A DNA stretch of 64,000 bases from Beta vulgaris subsp. vulgaris (GCF_026745355.1 NC_079202.1:38280543-38344542), one strand, 5' to 3'; shown: positions 1 through 10,351, counted from the stretch's first letter. Program-made: numbers and translations. The notes: a model not told the origin generated them from the letters alone.

Positions 1-2
1 TT

Positions 3-902
3 CCTCAAATCAATTTAACTTGTCTTAGTGTTATTGAAGATGATTCACTTCTATGGCACAAGCGTCTAGGACATGCTAGCTTTTCATTGCTTGAGAAACT
101 TAGATCAAAAGACCTTGTTTTAGGATTACCATCTATAAAATTTCATATTGATCAAGTTTGTGATGCATGTGCACGAGGAAAACAAGTAAGATCCTCTTTC
201 AAATCTAAAACGATTGTAAGTACCACTAAACCATTAGAGTTAATCCATATGGACTTATGTGGACCCATGAGAATTCAAAGCAGAAGTGGAAAGAGGTATG
301 TACTTGTGATTGTAGATGACTACTCTAGGTACACTTGGGTTATTTTTCTCTCTAGTAAAGATGAAACTTATGATGAGTTCCTTGTCTTTGCTAAAAGAGT
401 TCAAAACCTAAGTGGACATAAAATAATGCACATTAGATCAGATCATGGCAAGGAATTCGAAAATTATAAATTTGATGACCTAAGCAGAGATAATGGCCTA
501 GATCATAATTTTTCTGCCCCTAGAACACCACAACAAAATGGTGTTGTAGAAAGGAAAAATAGAACTTTGGAGGAAATGTCTAGAACCATGTTAATTGCTA
601 GTGAACTTCCAAGGAACTTTTGGGCTGATGCTGTTAATACTGCTTGTCACATAATTAATCGTGCCATGATGAGACCTATCATTAATAAAACTCCTTATGA
701 ACTTTACTTTGGAAAGAAACCAAACATCACCTATTTTAGAACATTTGGATGCAAATGTTATGTGCATAATAATGGAAAAGATAATCTTGGAAAATTTGAT
801 GCAAGGAGTGATGAAGCAACATTTTTAGGATACTCCTCACATAGTAAAGCTTATAGAGTATATACAAGAGAACTATGTGTGTTGAAGAAAGCATTCATGT
901 AA
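3..902 (+). pseudogene. copia pol: gag-pre-integrase and integrase domains (truncated at window edge)
   Basis: The reading frame enters from the window edge in frame 3 and runs to a stop at 900-902. Early on there is the HHCC zinc-binding region (WHKRLGHAS, then CDACARGK). The integrase core follows with the catalytic D (HMDLCGPM), the second D (RSDHGKEFEN) and E (PQQNGVVERKNR). Integrase inserts the cDNA copy into the host genome. The frame breaks near 875-900, where the continuation overlaps in another frame (a frameshift), so the polyprotein is no longer continuous. The domain assignment is secure; activity is not expected. Confidence 0.9.
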
Positions 903-1294
903 TCTTTGATGAATCTGACAAACATAATCCAAGCATACAGGTTGATGACTATGAGATAGGGTTAGCGCAACCTAGTCCAAGGAACACAGATTCACAAGAA
1001 GAAGAAGAAGTGAAAGAGGAAAGGAACGAGGAATTCGAAAATAATGATATCAATGATGTTCCTGTTCCTCAAGGAGGAGAAGATGCTCCTGTTCCTCTAA
1101 ATGAAGGAACTGAGTCCACCGAGGCTAACAGAGGAACAACTGAGCAGAGTTCCTCATCCACTCAAGGAACTCATGAGGAACAACAAGTTTCTATAAGAGA
1201 GTTTCAACCAAAACCTTGGAGATTACAAAAGTCACATCCTGTGGAACTCATAATCAGCGACATATCCAAAGGTACGCAAACTAGATCTCGTTAA
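875..1294 (+). pseudogene. copia pol linker between integrase and reverse transcriptase
   Basis: Continues the polyprotein in the frame after the 875-902 frameshift. It is low complexity and rich in E, Q, S, T and P, as the variable linker between the integrase C-terminus and RT usually is in copia elements. It carries a dense cluster of GGAAC/GTTCC pentamers, 12 by hand count in about 300 bp. It ends at a stop at 1292-1294, before the RT domain begins. Confidence 0.6.
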
Positions 1295-1399
1295 GGAACT
1301 TTTGTGCATTTCATGCGTTCCTATCAATGATGGAACCAAGAAATCATGAAGAAGCCTTAACTGACTCTGATGGATTATTGCAATGCAAGCTGAATTAAA

Positions 1400-2120
1400 T
1401 GAGTTTGAAAGAAACAAGGTATGGCATCTAGTTCCTTCATCTAAACAACAAAAATAATTGGCTTAAAATGGGTGTTTAGAAACAAACTAGATGAATATGG
1501 AACCATTGTAAGAAACAAAGCTAGACTTGTAGTAAAAGGTTATAACCAACAAGAAGGAATTGATTATGAAGAAACCTTTGCTCCTGTAGCTAGATTAGAA
1601 GCCATTAGAATCTTAATTGCATTTGCTGCTTACATGGGATTCAAATTATATCAAATGGATGTTAAGTGTGCATTTTTAAATGGCTATCTAAACGAAGATG
1701 TATATGTTGAACAACCCCCTGGTTTTAAAATAATAACTCCCAAATCATGTCTACAAGCTTGATAAAGCTCTTTATGGGTTAAAACAAGCACCTAGATCAT
1801 GGTATGAGAGATTATCAAAGTTCCTTTTAGAAACAACTTTAAAAGAGGAAAGGTTGATAAAACCTTGTTCCTAAAATCTAAAGGAACTGATATTTTGCTT
1901 GTTCAAATATATGTTGATGACATCATATTCGGAGCTACTAATGAAACATTGTGCAAAGAATTCTCAAGTCTCATGAGCAATGAATTTGAAATGAGTATGA
2001 TGGTGAGTTAAATTTCTTTCTTGGACTACAAATCAAACAAACTGAAAAAGGTATAATTGTTCACCAACAAAAATACATAAAGGAACTATTAAAGAAATAT
2101 GGCCTCGAAAATTCAAAGAT
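1400..2120 (+). pseudogene. copia pol: reverse transcriptase, frameshifted
   Basis: RT sequence lies in several frames. The N-terminal part begins near 1418 (NKVWHLVP) and continues in the open segment 1472-1762 ([10 protein letters not shown], then [13 protein letters not shown] and [11 protein letters not shown]). The catalytic YVDD box is near 1909-1922 (IYVDDIIFGATN). Stops near 1455 and 1760 and shifts near 1850 and 2005 split the domain. RT copies the element RNA into cDNA. The catalytic box survives but the domain cannot be read through. Confidence 0.85.
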
Positions 2121-2133
2121 AAATCACACTCCT

Positions 2134-2853
2134 ATGGGAACTTCAACTAGATTAGATGAAGACTCCATAGGAACAAGTGTTGATCAAACAAAATATAGAG
2201 GAATGATTGGTTCACTTTTGTATCTAACTGCTAGTCGTCCAGACATAGCTTTCAGTGTTGGTTTGTGTGCTAGATTTCAAGCAAATCCAAAGGAGTCTCA
2301 CCTCACTGCTGTGAAGAGAATTCTTAGATACCTTAAAGGAACAGATGATCTTGGACTCTACTATCCAAGAAGTGATACATTCGAACTAAAAGGATATGCA
2401 GATGCAGATTATGCTGGAGATCTTGTTAATAGGAAAAGCACCTCAGGTATGGCACAATTCCTTGGTCATAGTTTAGTTTCTTGGAGTACCAAGAAACAAA
2501 ACACAGTTGCTTTATCCACTGCTGAAGCAGAATATGTAGCTGCTGCTGCATGTTGCTCTCAAATGCTTTGGATAAAACAACAACTTAGTGACTATGGAAT
2601 AAACTTTGAATGTGTTCCTATTTATTGTGACAATACAAGTGCTATAAGTATATCTAAAGATCCAGTGCATCATTCTAGAGTAAAGCATATACATATTAGA
2701 CATCACTTTTTAAGAGAAAATGTTGAAAAAGGTTTGATCAAACTTGAGTTTTGTCAAACTGATTATCAGATTGCTGATATCCTAACTAAGCCTTTGCAAA
2801 GAGATAGATATGAAAAATTAAGGCTTGAGTTAGGCTTAATAAAAATTAAGTGA
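2134..2853 (+). pseudogene. copia pol: RNase H domain and C-terminus
   Basis: A 239-codon open segment with typical copia RNase H landmarks: SRPDIAFSVGLCARFQ, the linker HLTAVKRILRYLKGT, YADADYAGD with catalytic aspartates, the STAEAEYVAAA motif, and DILTKPLQRDR near the end. RNase H removes the RNA strand during reverse transcription. This is the best preserved piece of the element. It ends at TGA 2851-2853, followed by about 550 bp of non-coding spacer and then the env-like region. Confidence 0.9.
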
Positions 2854-3409
2854 TTGTTCCTATGTCAATTCCCCCATGTTTGAATCAATTTGAGTGACTT
2901 TGTGTGCTAAAAATAATTGTGTTTAATTGCCTAAGACCATTGCAAATTGGAATGTTGCAAAACATAACCATGAAGTCAAAGAAACTAAACAACTCACAAA
3001 TGTCACATAATACTCCCCTTACTGTTCCTAAGGTCAAGAAACATGCATAGTATGAAGGATATTGATATGTAGCATTAGTTGTTCCTATAGCACAAGTTCC
3101 TTAGCATTTTTTTTCTTTCAAAAATTAAAATTCATAAAAATCCGAAAAATCCGATAAAATCCCAAAAAATAAGGGGAACCAGTTTAAATTAAATCTTGGT
3201 TCTTTTTATCTTTTCGTTTTCTCTCTTTTATTTTTATTTTTATTTCTTTGCTTTATTTCTTTCCCGCGTGTCATAATTACTATTACATGCAAAACTTCTT
3301 CAATTCATCTAAAGAAACCGTGTTCCTCTCAAACGCTTCATCTTCACCAAATCCGAAACCTCATCACACCCTTTGAAACTCCATAAAAACCTCCAAACCT
3401 TCATAAATC
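2854..3409 (+). other. non-coding spacer between RNase H and env-like ORF
   Basis: AT-rich, no open frame of note. It contains several GTTCC/GGAAC pentamers and a pyrimidine-rich stretch around 3200-3260 ahead of the env-like start codon. Confidence 0.5.
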
Positions 3410-5222
3410 ATGGCAAAAACTTCAAGAAACTCACCTTTTCCAACACCAAAAACAACCGACACTTCAAAAATGGAAATTTCTTCATCTCCAACTAAAACCC
3501 TTGAAACCGACATAATTCAAGAAAACCCCATAGAGGAACAGCAATTAGAATCTCCTAGAAGGAGCATGAGAAGAAGAAATTGATTGGGGAAGAGATGAAG
3601 AAGAAACCCCGGAACAATCTCAGGGGGAAGAAGAAGAAACTGCACCTGTTCCTTCCAAAGGAACTGTTTCTTCGTCTTCCAAGAAAAGGGTCGAACGAAG
3701 TGAATCTAGGTATGTCTTGGGCTTTTGCGTCGATTTAGAATGGGCAATAAAATTGAATTTCTAGAATTAACCTCCATTCTAAAGGAACAAGGCATGGAAT
3801 TCTTGTTTGAATTCGCCTTTAATAATGCTCTTGTTCCTCTAGCTATGGATGAGTTTTGTGCAAATTTTGTTAATACTAATGGAACTTGCACAACTGAGGT
3901 TAGAGGAAAAAATAAGGTTTAATCAAGCAACTTTAAGCAAAGTATGGGAAGTTCCTTGCAAAGGAACTGATTTGTATTTTAAAAGGAAAGGAACTGTTTC
4001 CTTTCCGAATTTTCCTCAAGACAAAATCTTAGAATATTTTGGAGGAACAGCTGGCCAAAACAAACTTAACCATAACTACTCTCTCCCCTTCACAAAGTAC
4101 TGTTTAACTTGGTTTGGAGAGCACTCATTCCTCGAACTGAAAAGAGGAATGAAGTGGGTCTCTTGGATATGTGTTACATGTTTTGCTTGGACCAACACAT
4201 ACAAATTAATTTCCCTTCCCTCTTCATTCAACACTTAACCCATTGCATTGAAAATAATTGTGTTATTGGCTACGGGGCCTTGATAACTTCCTTACTTCAT
4301 CATTTTGAAGTAAGACTTACTGGTTGGACCACCATAGGGGTCAAGCAAGGGAACATCTTGAATGGCTTCTAGTTCCTCAGGAAAAAGAAAACTGCCCAAA
4401 CTGGACTTAGAAGAAGATGATGATGTAATCTTGGATAATCCTGTTCTTAAGCCGGAGGAACCGAAACCTAAGAGGCGCAAACACATTGCCACTAAGCCAA
4501 AACCCTCTGTTCCTGTGAGAGTGAGAAAGAGCACTCGTCGAAAAATTGCTCCTGTTCCTGTTCCTTCCAACGAGGACTCTCCTTTAGTCCTTTCGGATAA
4601 TGAGGAACAGGTACCCTCTACTCTCAAGGAACCAATACCTCCACCATCTCCCAAACTCTCTGTTCCTTTCACAAAAATACCCTCCATTTCACCTTCGTCC
4701 TTCTCTGTTCCTTCAAGTTTTGAGCAGTTGAAGGATGAAATAAAAGGCCCTAATCCTTTTGCTTCCACCTCCACAACACTTCCACCCACACCACCATTTC
4801 TTCCTCCCATTTATCACCCTTCACCTTCTGTTTCCATTCCTGGAACAGATGAACCTTCCACTCAAACCTCCCCAGTTCCTTCACAACATCCCCCATCTGC
4901 CTCTAGTTCCAAGGGTAAGGAATAGGAAAATCCGGATGATACAAACTGGGTTAATGAAGTCTGCCTTCCTGCACAACATATGATAAAATTTTACAATCAT
5001 CTACATTGGACTTTGGATGCCAAAACTGATACTATGATAAGTCTTATGAAGAAATTGAGTGATACCGTGGTTGCGCAGCAAAAGAAGATGGATACTATGG
5101 CTCGTGCCTTGGAGGAGCTGAAGGAACAGGTTGAACTACATCATGGGGTGGTGATGAAAAAGTTGGAGGATGTGGTTGAAGAAGAAGTTGTAGAGGAACA
5201 CCATTCCCCTTCCCTTTCTTAG
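3410..5222 (+). pseudogene. env-like / putative plant transposon protein ORF of SIRE-type element, broken
   Basis: A second gene downstream of pol, starting at ATG 3410 and broken by at least four frame changes. The N-terminal part is S/T/P-rich, then acidic (EEETPEQSQGEEEE near 3600). Next comes a conserved-looking globular region with FLFEFAFNNALVPLAMDEF (about 3795-3855) and SKVWEVPCKGTDLYF (about 3930-3980), reminiscent of the 'putative plant transposon protein' domain found in SIRE and Ogre elements. A basic, proline-rich segment (4362-4925) and a coiled-coil-like C-terminus (4980-5222, with ALEELKEQVELHHG) follow. No signal peptide or transmembrane segment is visible, so a true envelope role is not supported. 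The name follows element position. Confidence 0.6.
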
Positions 5223-5567
5223 TTTCTTTAATTGTTGTTTTGTTGTTCCTGTTTCTTTCATCAAGGAACACAACTTTTGTTTCTTCTTTTTCTTTTCTTT
5301 CTTTGTTATGGAACAAGTGCTATATAATCAATGACTTTTGCTATATTGTCTATGTTTCTAAATGCTTTGCATAATTTCTTCCTTGGAATGGCTAGTATTA
5401 TGTGATTGATGTTTGAGCAAGTTTACTCTTTGATTTTCTAACTTAACCACTAATGGTGCTTGCATATTGGTCTTAAGGTGTTAAATCAATTCATCAATTC
5501 ATGCAGAGTCTATTTTTTTGAGGATGACAAAGGGGGAAAAGGATTTAAGGAACAAATAGTACATAAA

Positions 5568-5602
<35 letters not shown>

Positions 5603-5802
5603 TAAAAATTGGATAAAAAAAATTAAAAGGTAAATGAAAAATCAAAAATAGGTTAAGGTAAATGAAAAATCAAACTTCAGTTACTCATATAATTGTGTTT
5701 TATTTTTCATTTTCTTCTTTATGTTTTTATTTTCATTCACTTATATTATTTGTTATTTTCCTTAGTTTGTACCTTTGTTGTCATCATCAAAAAGGGGGAA
5801 AT
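5223..5802 (+). other. copia 3' untranslated spacer with A32 run and polypurine tracts
   Basis: Holds an uninterrupted run of about 32 A (5569-5600), a purine tract near 5529-5542 (AAAGGGGGAAAAGG) and the polypurine tract AAAAAGGGGGAAAT (5789-5802) directly abutting the LTR. The polypurine tract primes plus-strand DNA synthesis. The earlier, similar tract looks like a second PPT. Confidence 0.7.
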
Positions 5803-7175
5803 TGTTGAACCCTAGTTTTGATAATGACAAAGAAACAAAGGAACAAACTAAGTAGTGAACTAATGAATTATTTAAGTGTATGGTGTCTAAGGTATCAATG
5901 CAAGGAACTGGGAGAATACGAAGTCAATGAAGAAGTCAAGAGATGATTTCAAAGGCTAAGTAAAGAAGTTTCTATGTTGATACTGGAGCAAGCATTGGAT
6001 CAAGAATAATAGAAGCTAGGTGTTTTATTTTCTAGTTCCAATGTAAAGGAACAAAGAAAGAATGGTAAGGAACTGTGGCAGTCTATTTGAGAATGAAGCG
6101 TTTGTTCCTTTGTAAGGAACAAACTAAGTGGCACTTAGCTAATATGTTAAAGGAACTAAACTAATATAAGGAACTAGACTTAGGCGTGTACTTAGTATAA
6201 CGATTAAAAGATAATGGAGTAAGTCATGCCTAGATTATAGGAAATTAGTTATTTCTAATTTCAAAAGATAAAATCAGTTTTAAAAAGAAAATCTGTTTTG
6301 GAAAAGATTTTATTTTTCGGAAAATAAGAAAATAAATATCCGGTTGTTAGAAAGATTTTATTTCAAAGATATTATTTTCTTAAAGATTAGAAATTCAGAT
6401 TTAAAGATAAAAAGAGTTTATAAAAACTGATTTTCGGATAATGCTCAAGGAACTCCTATTATTTAGGAGTAATGGCTGCATTTTATCCACGTTCATTTAT
6501 AGTTCATGGGATCATGGGACATGATGTAAAACGTGTTCCTTAGTGGAAGGAACATCATGGGTAAATGGATTAAAACGTGTACTCTAACATTAATCCCACG
6601 TTCTTCATGATTAACACTATAAATATAGAAGTCTAGATAAGTTCCAAATTGTGTCTGACTAAGTAATTAAGTGAGTTTAACTTATTAAGTGTCAGTGCCT
6701 TCATTCTCTCATAATAGCCATTTGTTCTTTGCCTTCTTACTCTAATTCCACTAAGCTTATTTCGATCAATTGTATTTTGGTTTTTGGGGTAAGGGAACTT
6801 TGAGTGAAGTTCTGTAAGAGAAAGGCTTTGAGTGAAGCTTGTATGTGTGAGAAAACTTCGAGTGAAGTTGAGAGGAACTGCTGTTAAGGGAACAGTGGTT
6901 CAGGAACTTGAGTTTAGGAACTCAAGGTAGGGCTCGAGTTAGAATTAGGTTGTAACAGAGTTGTTTGGCCTAATTAGTGAAAGTGTTGAGTTCAAAATCC
7001 CTAGTAGTCGAGGTTGTTTCTTCTTGTTGGGCCCAAGAAGTTTTTCCTCGTAAAAATCCCTTGTGTTCCTTTAGCTTGTTTATTCGTTTAAGTTTTAATT
7101 TCCACAAAAAGTTACGTTTATTTCTACACCTACAATTCACCCCCCCCCTCTTGTTGTGTTCGTAGGGAAATAACA
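5803..7175 (+). repeat. 3' LTR of SIRE-type copia element
   Basis: Starts TGTTGAACCC straight after the polypurine tract and ends AATAACA, giving the TGTT...AACA inverted ends usual for LTRs. Length is about 1373 bp. A TATA box (TATAAATA, 6618-6625) is in the expected place for the R-region promoter. About 19 GGAAC/GTTCC pentamers occur by hand count, and a perfect 11-bp inverted repeat lies at 6100-6124. The right boundary is inferred because the other LTR is outside the window. Confidence 0.7.
6618..6625 (+). promoter_or_regulatory. TATA box of copia LTR
   Basis: TATAAATA in the second half of the LTR, about 550 bp before its end. It is the likely core promoter motif for element transcription when present in the 5' LTR. 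Confidence 0.5.
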
Positions 7176-7330
7176 ACGCCCAACTCCACTCTGTACTTTC
7201 TCTCTCCTCTACCCACCAAGAGAGAGAGAAAAAAGAAAAGAAAAGAAAGAGACATTTTTTTTTTCTGAATAAGTAAAGAGCAGAGAAAGAATACTCTGTG
7301 GCAGACAACAATCTCTCTTGTTTCCCAATA

Positions 7331-7561
7331 ATGCAGGTATATTCAAACTCCAATCAACTCACAAAAAAATTTTATTTCATGTCAAGTATTTATTTCTCAA
7401 AATTGTGTACATTTTAATCTGTTGTTTATCTTTTTTTCTTCTTTTGCTATTATCAGACTAAAACAGTTCAAGTTGGCAACTTATCAGATCTAGCAACTGA
7501 GAGAGAAATTCATGATTTTTTTCTCGTTTTCTGGTGATATTCAGCACATTGAGATCCGCCG
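7331..7561 (+). pseudogene. BPA1-like RRM protein, exons 1-2 fragment (captured, frameshifted)
   Basis: Exon 1 is ATGCAG (7331-7336), followed by a GT donor. After a 120-bp intron, exon 2 (7457-7561) reads TKTVQVGNLSDLATEREIH and then, after one frame change, FSFSGDIQHIEIR. This is the beginning of the RRM of the plant BPA1 family (binding partner of ACD11, linked to cell-death control). A T7 run at 7516-7522 is one T too long for the frame and creates a TGA. No later RRM exon follows, only about 50 amino acids of a roughly 250-residue family. A CT- and GA-rich 5' UTR-like stretch (7180-7330) precedes it. I read it as a captured, non-functional piece. Confidence 0.7.
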
Positions 7562-8385
7562 GTTTGTTCTTTCACACTACTATTTCTAAAGCTGTCATTT
7601 CGGAGTTAGTAACAGAAAACTTCTCAATAATATCAACATATCAAGCTCCATTATTTTGCCATTAGACCGAATAGTATTATATATGATGCACACATCTTGT
7701 ATTTGACATGGCACGTGAGAGAGACCAGTGCTAAATCTGTAACACGGCAACTGACCTTACATAGTTCATTAGAAGTTACTTCATAGCACATTTGAGCACT
7801 AATAACAATAGGAATGTGAGTATGTCTGCATGAAACTCTGATAAATGATCAGCTTCCAAGGTGAATGGACACATAGCACTTTGTAATAAATCAAACACAT
7901 GAGTAAAATATATCATCTACTAATAACGATTTCCTCCAACTTCTATTTAGCTACAATCACCTCAACAGCAGCCAACAGTTAACAATTTAACATTGACATT
8001 ATACCAGCATCATATAATAAAATCCCCCGCAATCCTTGATCCTATCAAAAGTTGCGAACCTAATTTCATTGTAAATTGAGATAAGCACAGCTCGCATACA
8101 TAGTTGTAACAAAATTAAAGAAAATGAGACCAGCATTTACAACATAATCTGCTCAAATCTCTTATATCCTTGAGTGCAAAATCTATAAAATTCCCAAATT
8201 AAAGAACCCTAGATACTCCACTAGATGAAACCGCACAAACAGAAAGCATCATAAACGGTAAAACACTAGGAAATCATGTCGATCGAAAAACCGAAATAAT
8301 TTTCTGAAGTCGCAAAAATGACGAAAGAAATGGAAGGATATAGGGTTTTGAAGCGTGAAAAAAAGGTGAACAGTAGAAGAAATAC
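7562..8385. other. presumed intronic sequence of captured fragments
   Basis: AT-rich, no exon recognised on either strand. The + side from 7562 reads as the start of a BPA1-like intron and the - side from 8385 as RPN12 intron 1. The junction between the two cannot be placed by eye. Confidence 0.4.
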
Positions 8386-8478
8386 CTTACGCTGAGAAAG
8401 AAGACTATTGCAGGTATCGAACTCATTGCGGAGAGACGATGCTTTGAAACGTTCGAAGGTCTGATAAACTACATCCAT
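8386..8478 (-). pseudogene. RPN12 (26S proteasome non-ATPase subunit 8) exon 1 fragment
   Basis: On the minus strand, ATG at 8478 begins 31 codons (MDVVYQTFERFKASS..., ending NSLLSQRK) up to a GT donor at 8385. FERFK...CNSLLSQ matches the N-terminus of plant RPN12, a lid subunit of the 26S proteasome. The downstream minus-strand sequence (7565-8385) looks like intron 1, and no exon 2 is visible before the BPA1-like fragment starts. An upstream 5' UTR-like stretch is present (8479-8530). A lone first exon next to a fragment of an unrelated gene indicates capture by a transposon rather than a working gene. Confidence 0.65.
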
Positions 8479-8529
8479 GTTTTGGCATGCTCCGGAATAG
8501 CAGCACTGAAATAAAAGTGGCTCGCTGCG

Positions 8530-9010
8530 GTGGCCGGATAGGAAATCGAGGTAAGAGATAAAGTTTTTGACCCAAATAAAACCCTAAACGAAATCAAAGA
8601 AAACCCTAATAAAATCCCCAAATCTAAAAAACCTAAAATACAGCAATAAAACTAAATTGCAGTAATAAATTTCGAATGAAAATACCTGGACATGCATTCC
8701 AAGGAGTGGACCAAGAGTGAAGAGGGGAAGAGAGAGAGAAGCAGTTTGATGGAGAGGGAGAGAGAGAGAAGCAGTTTGGTGGAGAGGGAAAGAGAGAGAG
8801 AACGACAAGGACGAAGGAGGAGGGATGGTGGGGTGAGCAAAGGACGACGAAGGGAGGCACGGTGGTGGTGGTGGTGATGGTGGAGTACAATGCGAGGTTT
8901 CACTTGAGCGAGGGGCGCTTGGGAGGGAGGGAAAACAATCGAGGGAAGGAAAGAAGATGAGGGTCAAAATAAAAATATCCGAGAAATAGGTATAGTGCTT
9001 CATGAATTGA
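8530..9010. repeat. GA-rich segment with 37-bp direct repeats
   Basis: Purine-rich DNA in which a unit containing AGAGAGAAGCAGTTTGRTGG occurs twice, around 8735-8800, followed by GTGGTGGTGGTGGTGATGG. Open frames on both strands here (PSSL- or RERER-rich) are low-complexity shadows. Confidence 0.6.
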
Positions 9011-9018
9011 GAGAGGGT

Positions 9019-9162
9019 CTAAGTGCTCGGGTTGGTTCTAACCAACCCGGAGCATTTAACATCAAATGCTCGGGTTGACTAATCAACCCGAGCATTTGTG
9101 AATTTTTTATATTGAAATTTTCACAAATGCTCGGGTTGATTAGTCAACCGGAGCATTTGATA
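9019..9162. repeat. palindromic subterminal repeats of CACTA-like element
   Basis: Tandem palindromes built on TGCTCGGGTTGA and its reverse complement TCAACCCGAGCA. Each palindrome is about 30-35 bp, around 9020-9056, 9066-9100 and 9126-9160. Subterminal repeat arrays bind the TNPA-type protein in CACTA elements (family knowledge). Confidence 0.7.
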
Positions 9163-9191
9163 AGTAGCAAAAGCATTTTTTTCCACTAGTA

Positions 9192-9585
9192 CATTGTCAT
9201 GTGTAAAAAGTGAAAGTGTAACATGTAAAAAAAACAAAGGAAGTATCTATATATATACTTCCACCCTTTTGAAATGAGTGAAACATTTCATCTTAAAAAA
9301 CTCTTATATTAAAAAGAATAGTTTTTTACTTATTTTACAACGGAGAAAGTGTACATCTAAAATCCAAGGCAAAAATCTGCAATATTGCCACATGTATTCC
9401 CCCTCCCCCGCACAATTAAATATGAAACATATTAAACAATAAAAAATATATATTTTAAGACTCACATCCATAACCTCTCATTTGAGATACAAATGCACTA
9501 ATCAACTACTCTACAATCTCATATTGGTTGTTGTGGGGGAAACAATTATATAAAGACAAGATAATATATGTATTTTAAAAACAAT

Positions 9586-9656
<71 letters not shown>

Positions 9657-9660
9657 CTCA
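9192..9660. other. intergenic AT-rich DNA with TA microsatellite
   Basis: No gene seen. A decayed Stowaway-like stretch may lie at 9258-9352 (ACTTCCACCC at one end, ACGGAGAAAGTG at the other). A (TA)n run of about 60 bp occupies 9591-9652. Confidence 0.6.
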
Positions 9661-10041
<381 letters not shown>

Positions 10042-10244
10042 TAAGTTAATGTCAATTGTAGCGTGCACTACCTTTCAGTTATCTTATATTTTAAAAAACT
10101 CTTCAAATTTTTATAACATCTTTAATTAATACTACTACACCATTTAATTTCATTAGTTTTATTCTTACACATTAACTAAATTTCAAAAACTAGATTATAT
10201 CATTTTTTTGTAAGTAATTATATACATATATATACTCTCTTGAA

Positions 10245-10351
10245 TTGAGAGTGAGGGATAGCTTAGTTGGTTAAAACTTCCCTCCCGGTTCCAGGTGATC
10301 CTGGGATTTATTCTCATCCCCATCCTTGTGGCTCATTCGCACCAAAAAAAA
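10245..10351 (+). mobile_element. tRNA-derived SINE with 13-bp target-site duplication
   Basis: A 107-bp body with a pol III A box (TAGCTTAGTTGG, about 10259-10270), a degenerate B box (GGTTCCAGGTGATCC, about 10288-10302) and a 3' A tract. It is flanked by an exact 13-bp direct repeat, ATACTCTCTTGAA, at 10232-10244 and 10352-10364. The duplication makes retroposition near certain. Confidence 0.85.

Larger units (their letters stand above)
1..7175 (+). mobile_element. Ty1/copia retrotransposon, SIRE-type, 5' part missing from window
   Basis: The 3' portion of a copia element. In order it carries the gag-pre-integrase zinc region, integrase core, reverse transcriptase and RNase H, then an extra env-like ORF, a spacer, a polypurine tract and the 3' LTR. 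Integrase ahead of RT is the copia order. The extra ORF after RNase H and an LTR over 1 kb are traits of the SIRE/Maximus lineage (family knowledge; the lineage call is inference). Several frameshifts and stops make it non-autonomous. Its 5' LTR, gag and protease lie upstream of the window, so the target-site duplication cannot be checked. Confidence 0.9.
7176..9191. mobile_element. CACTA-like transposon 3' end carrying captured host gene fragments
   Basis: The right terminus is recognisable on the reverse strand as ACTAGTGGAAAAAAATGC (9174-9191), one base from the CACTAGTGGAAAAA consensus. It is preceded by palindromic subterminal repeats (9019-9162). Inside lie exon fragments of a BPA1-like RRM gene and of RPN12 in convergent orientation. 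CACTA elements are known to carry transduplicated gene pieces. The left terminus is not visible: the copia LTR abuts at 7175, so the copia may have inserted into this element. The extent on the left is inference. Confidence 0.5.

Noticed and set aside
4292..4810. 172-codon minus-strand open frame, Gly/Ser/Glu-rich
   Set aside because: Antisense shadow of the proline-rich env-like ORF.
7331..8478. Two genuine divergent host genes
   Set aside because: Orientation is convergent, each has only its first exon(s), one is frameshifted, and no downstream exons occur before neighbouring transposon ends.
8575..8625. AAACCCTAA words like telomere repeats
   Set aside because: Only three isolated copies, as commonly found in leaders of plant genes (telobox); not an array.
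8584..9003. Long minus-strand open frame with Pro/Ser/His-rich product
   Set aside because: Shadow of GA- and GTG-rich low complexity within the CACTA-like region.
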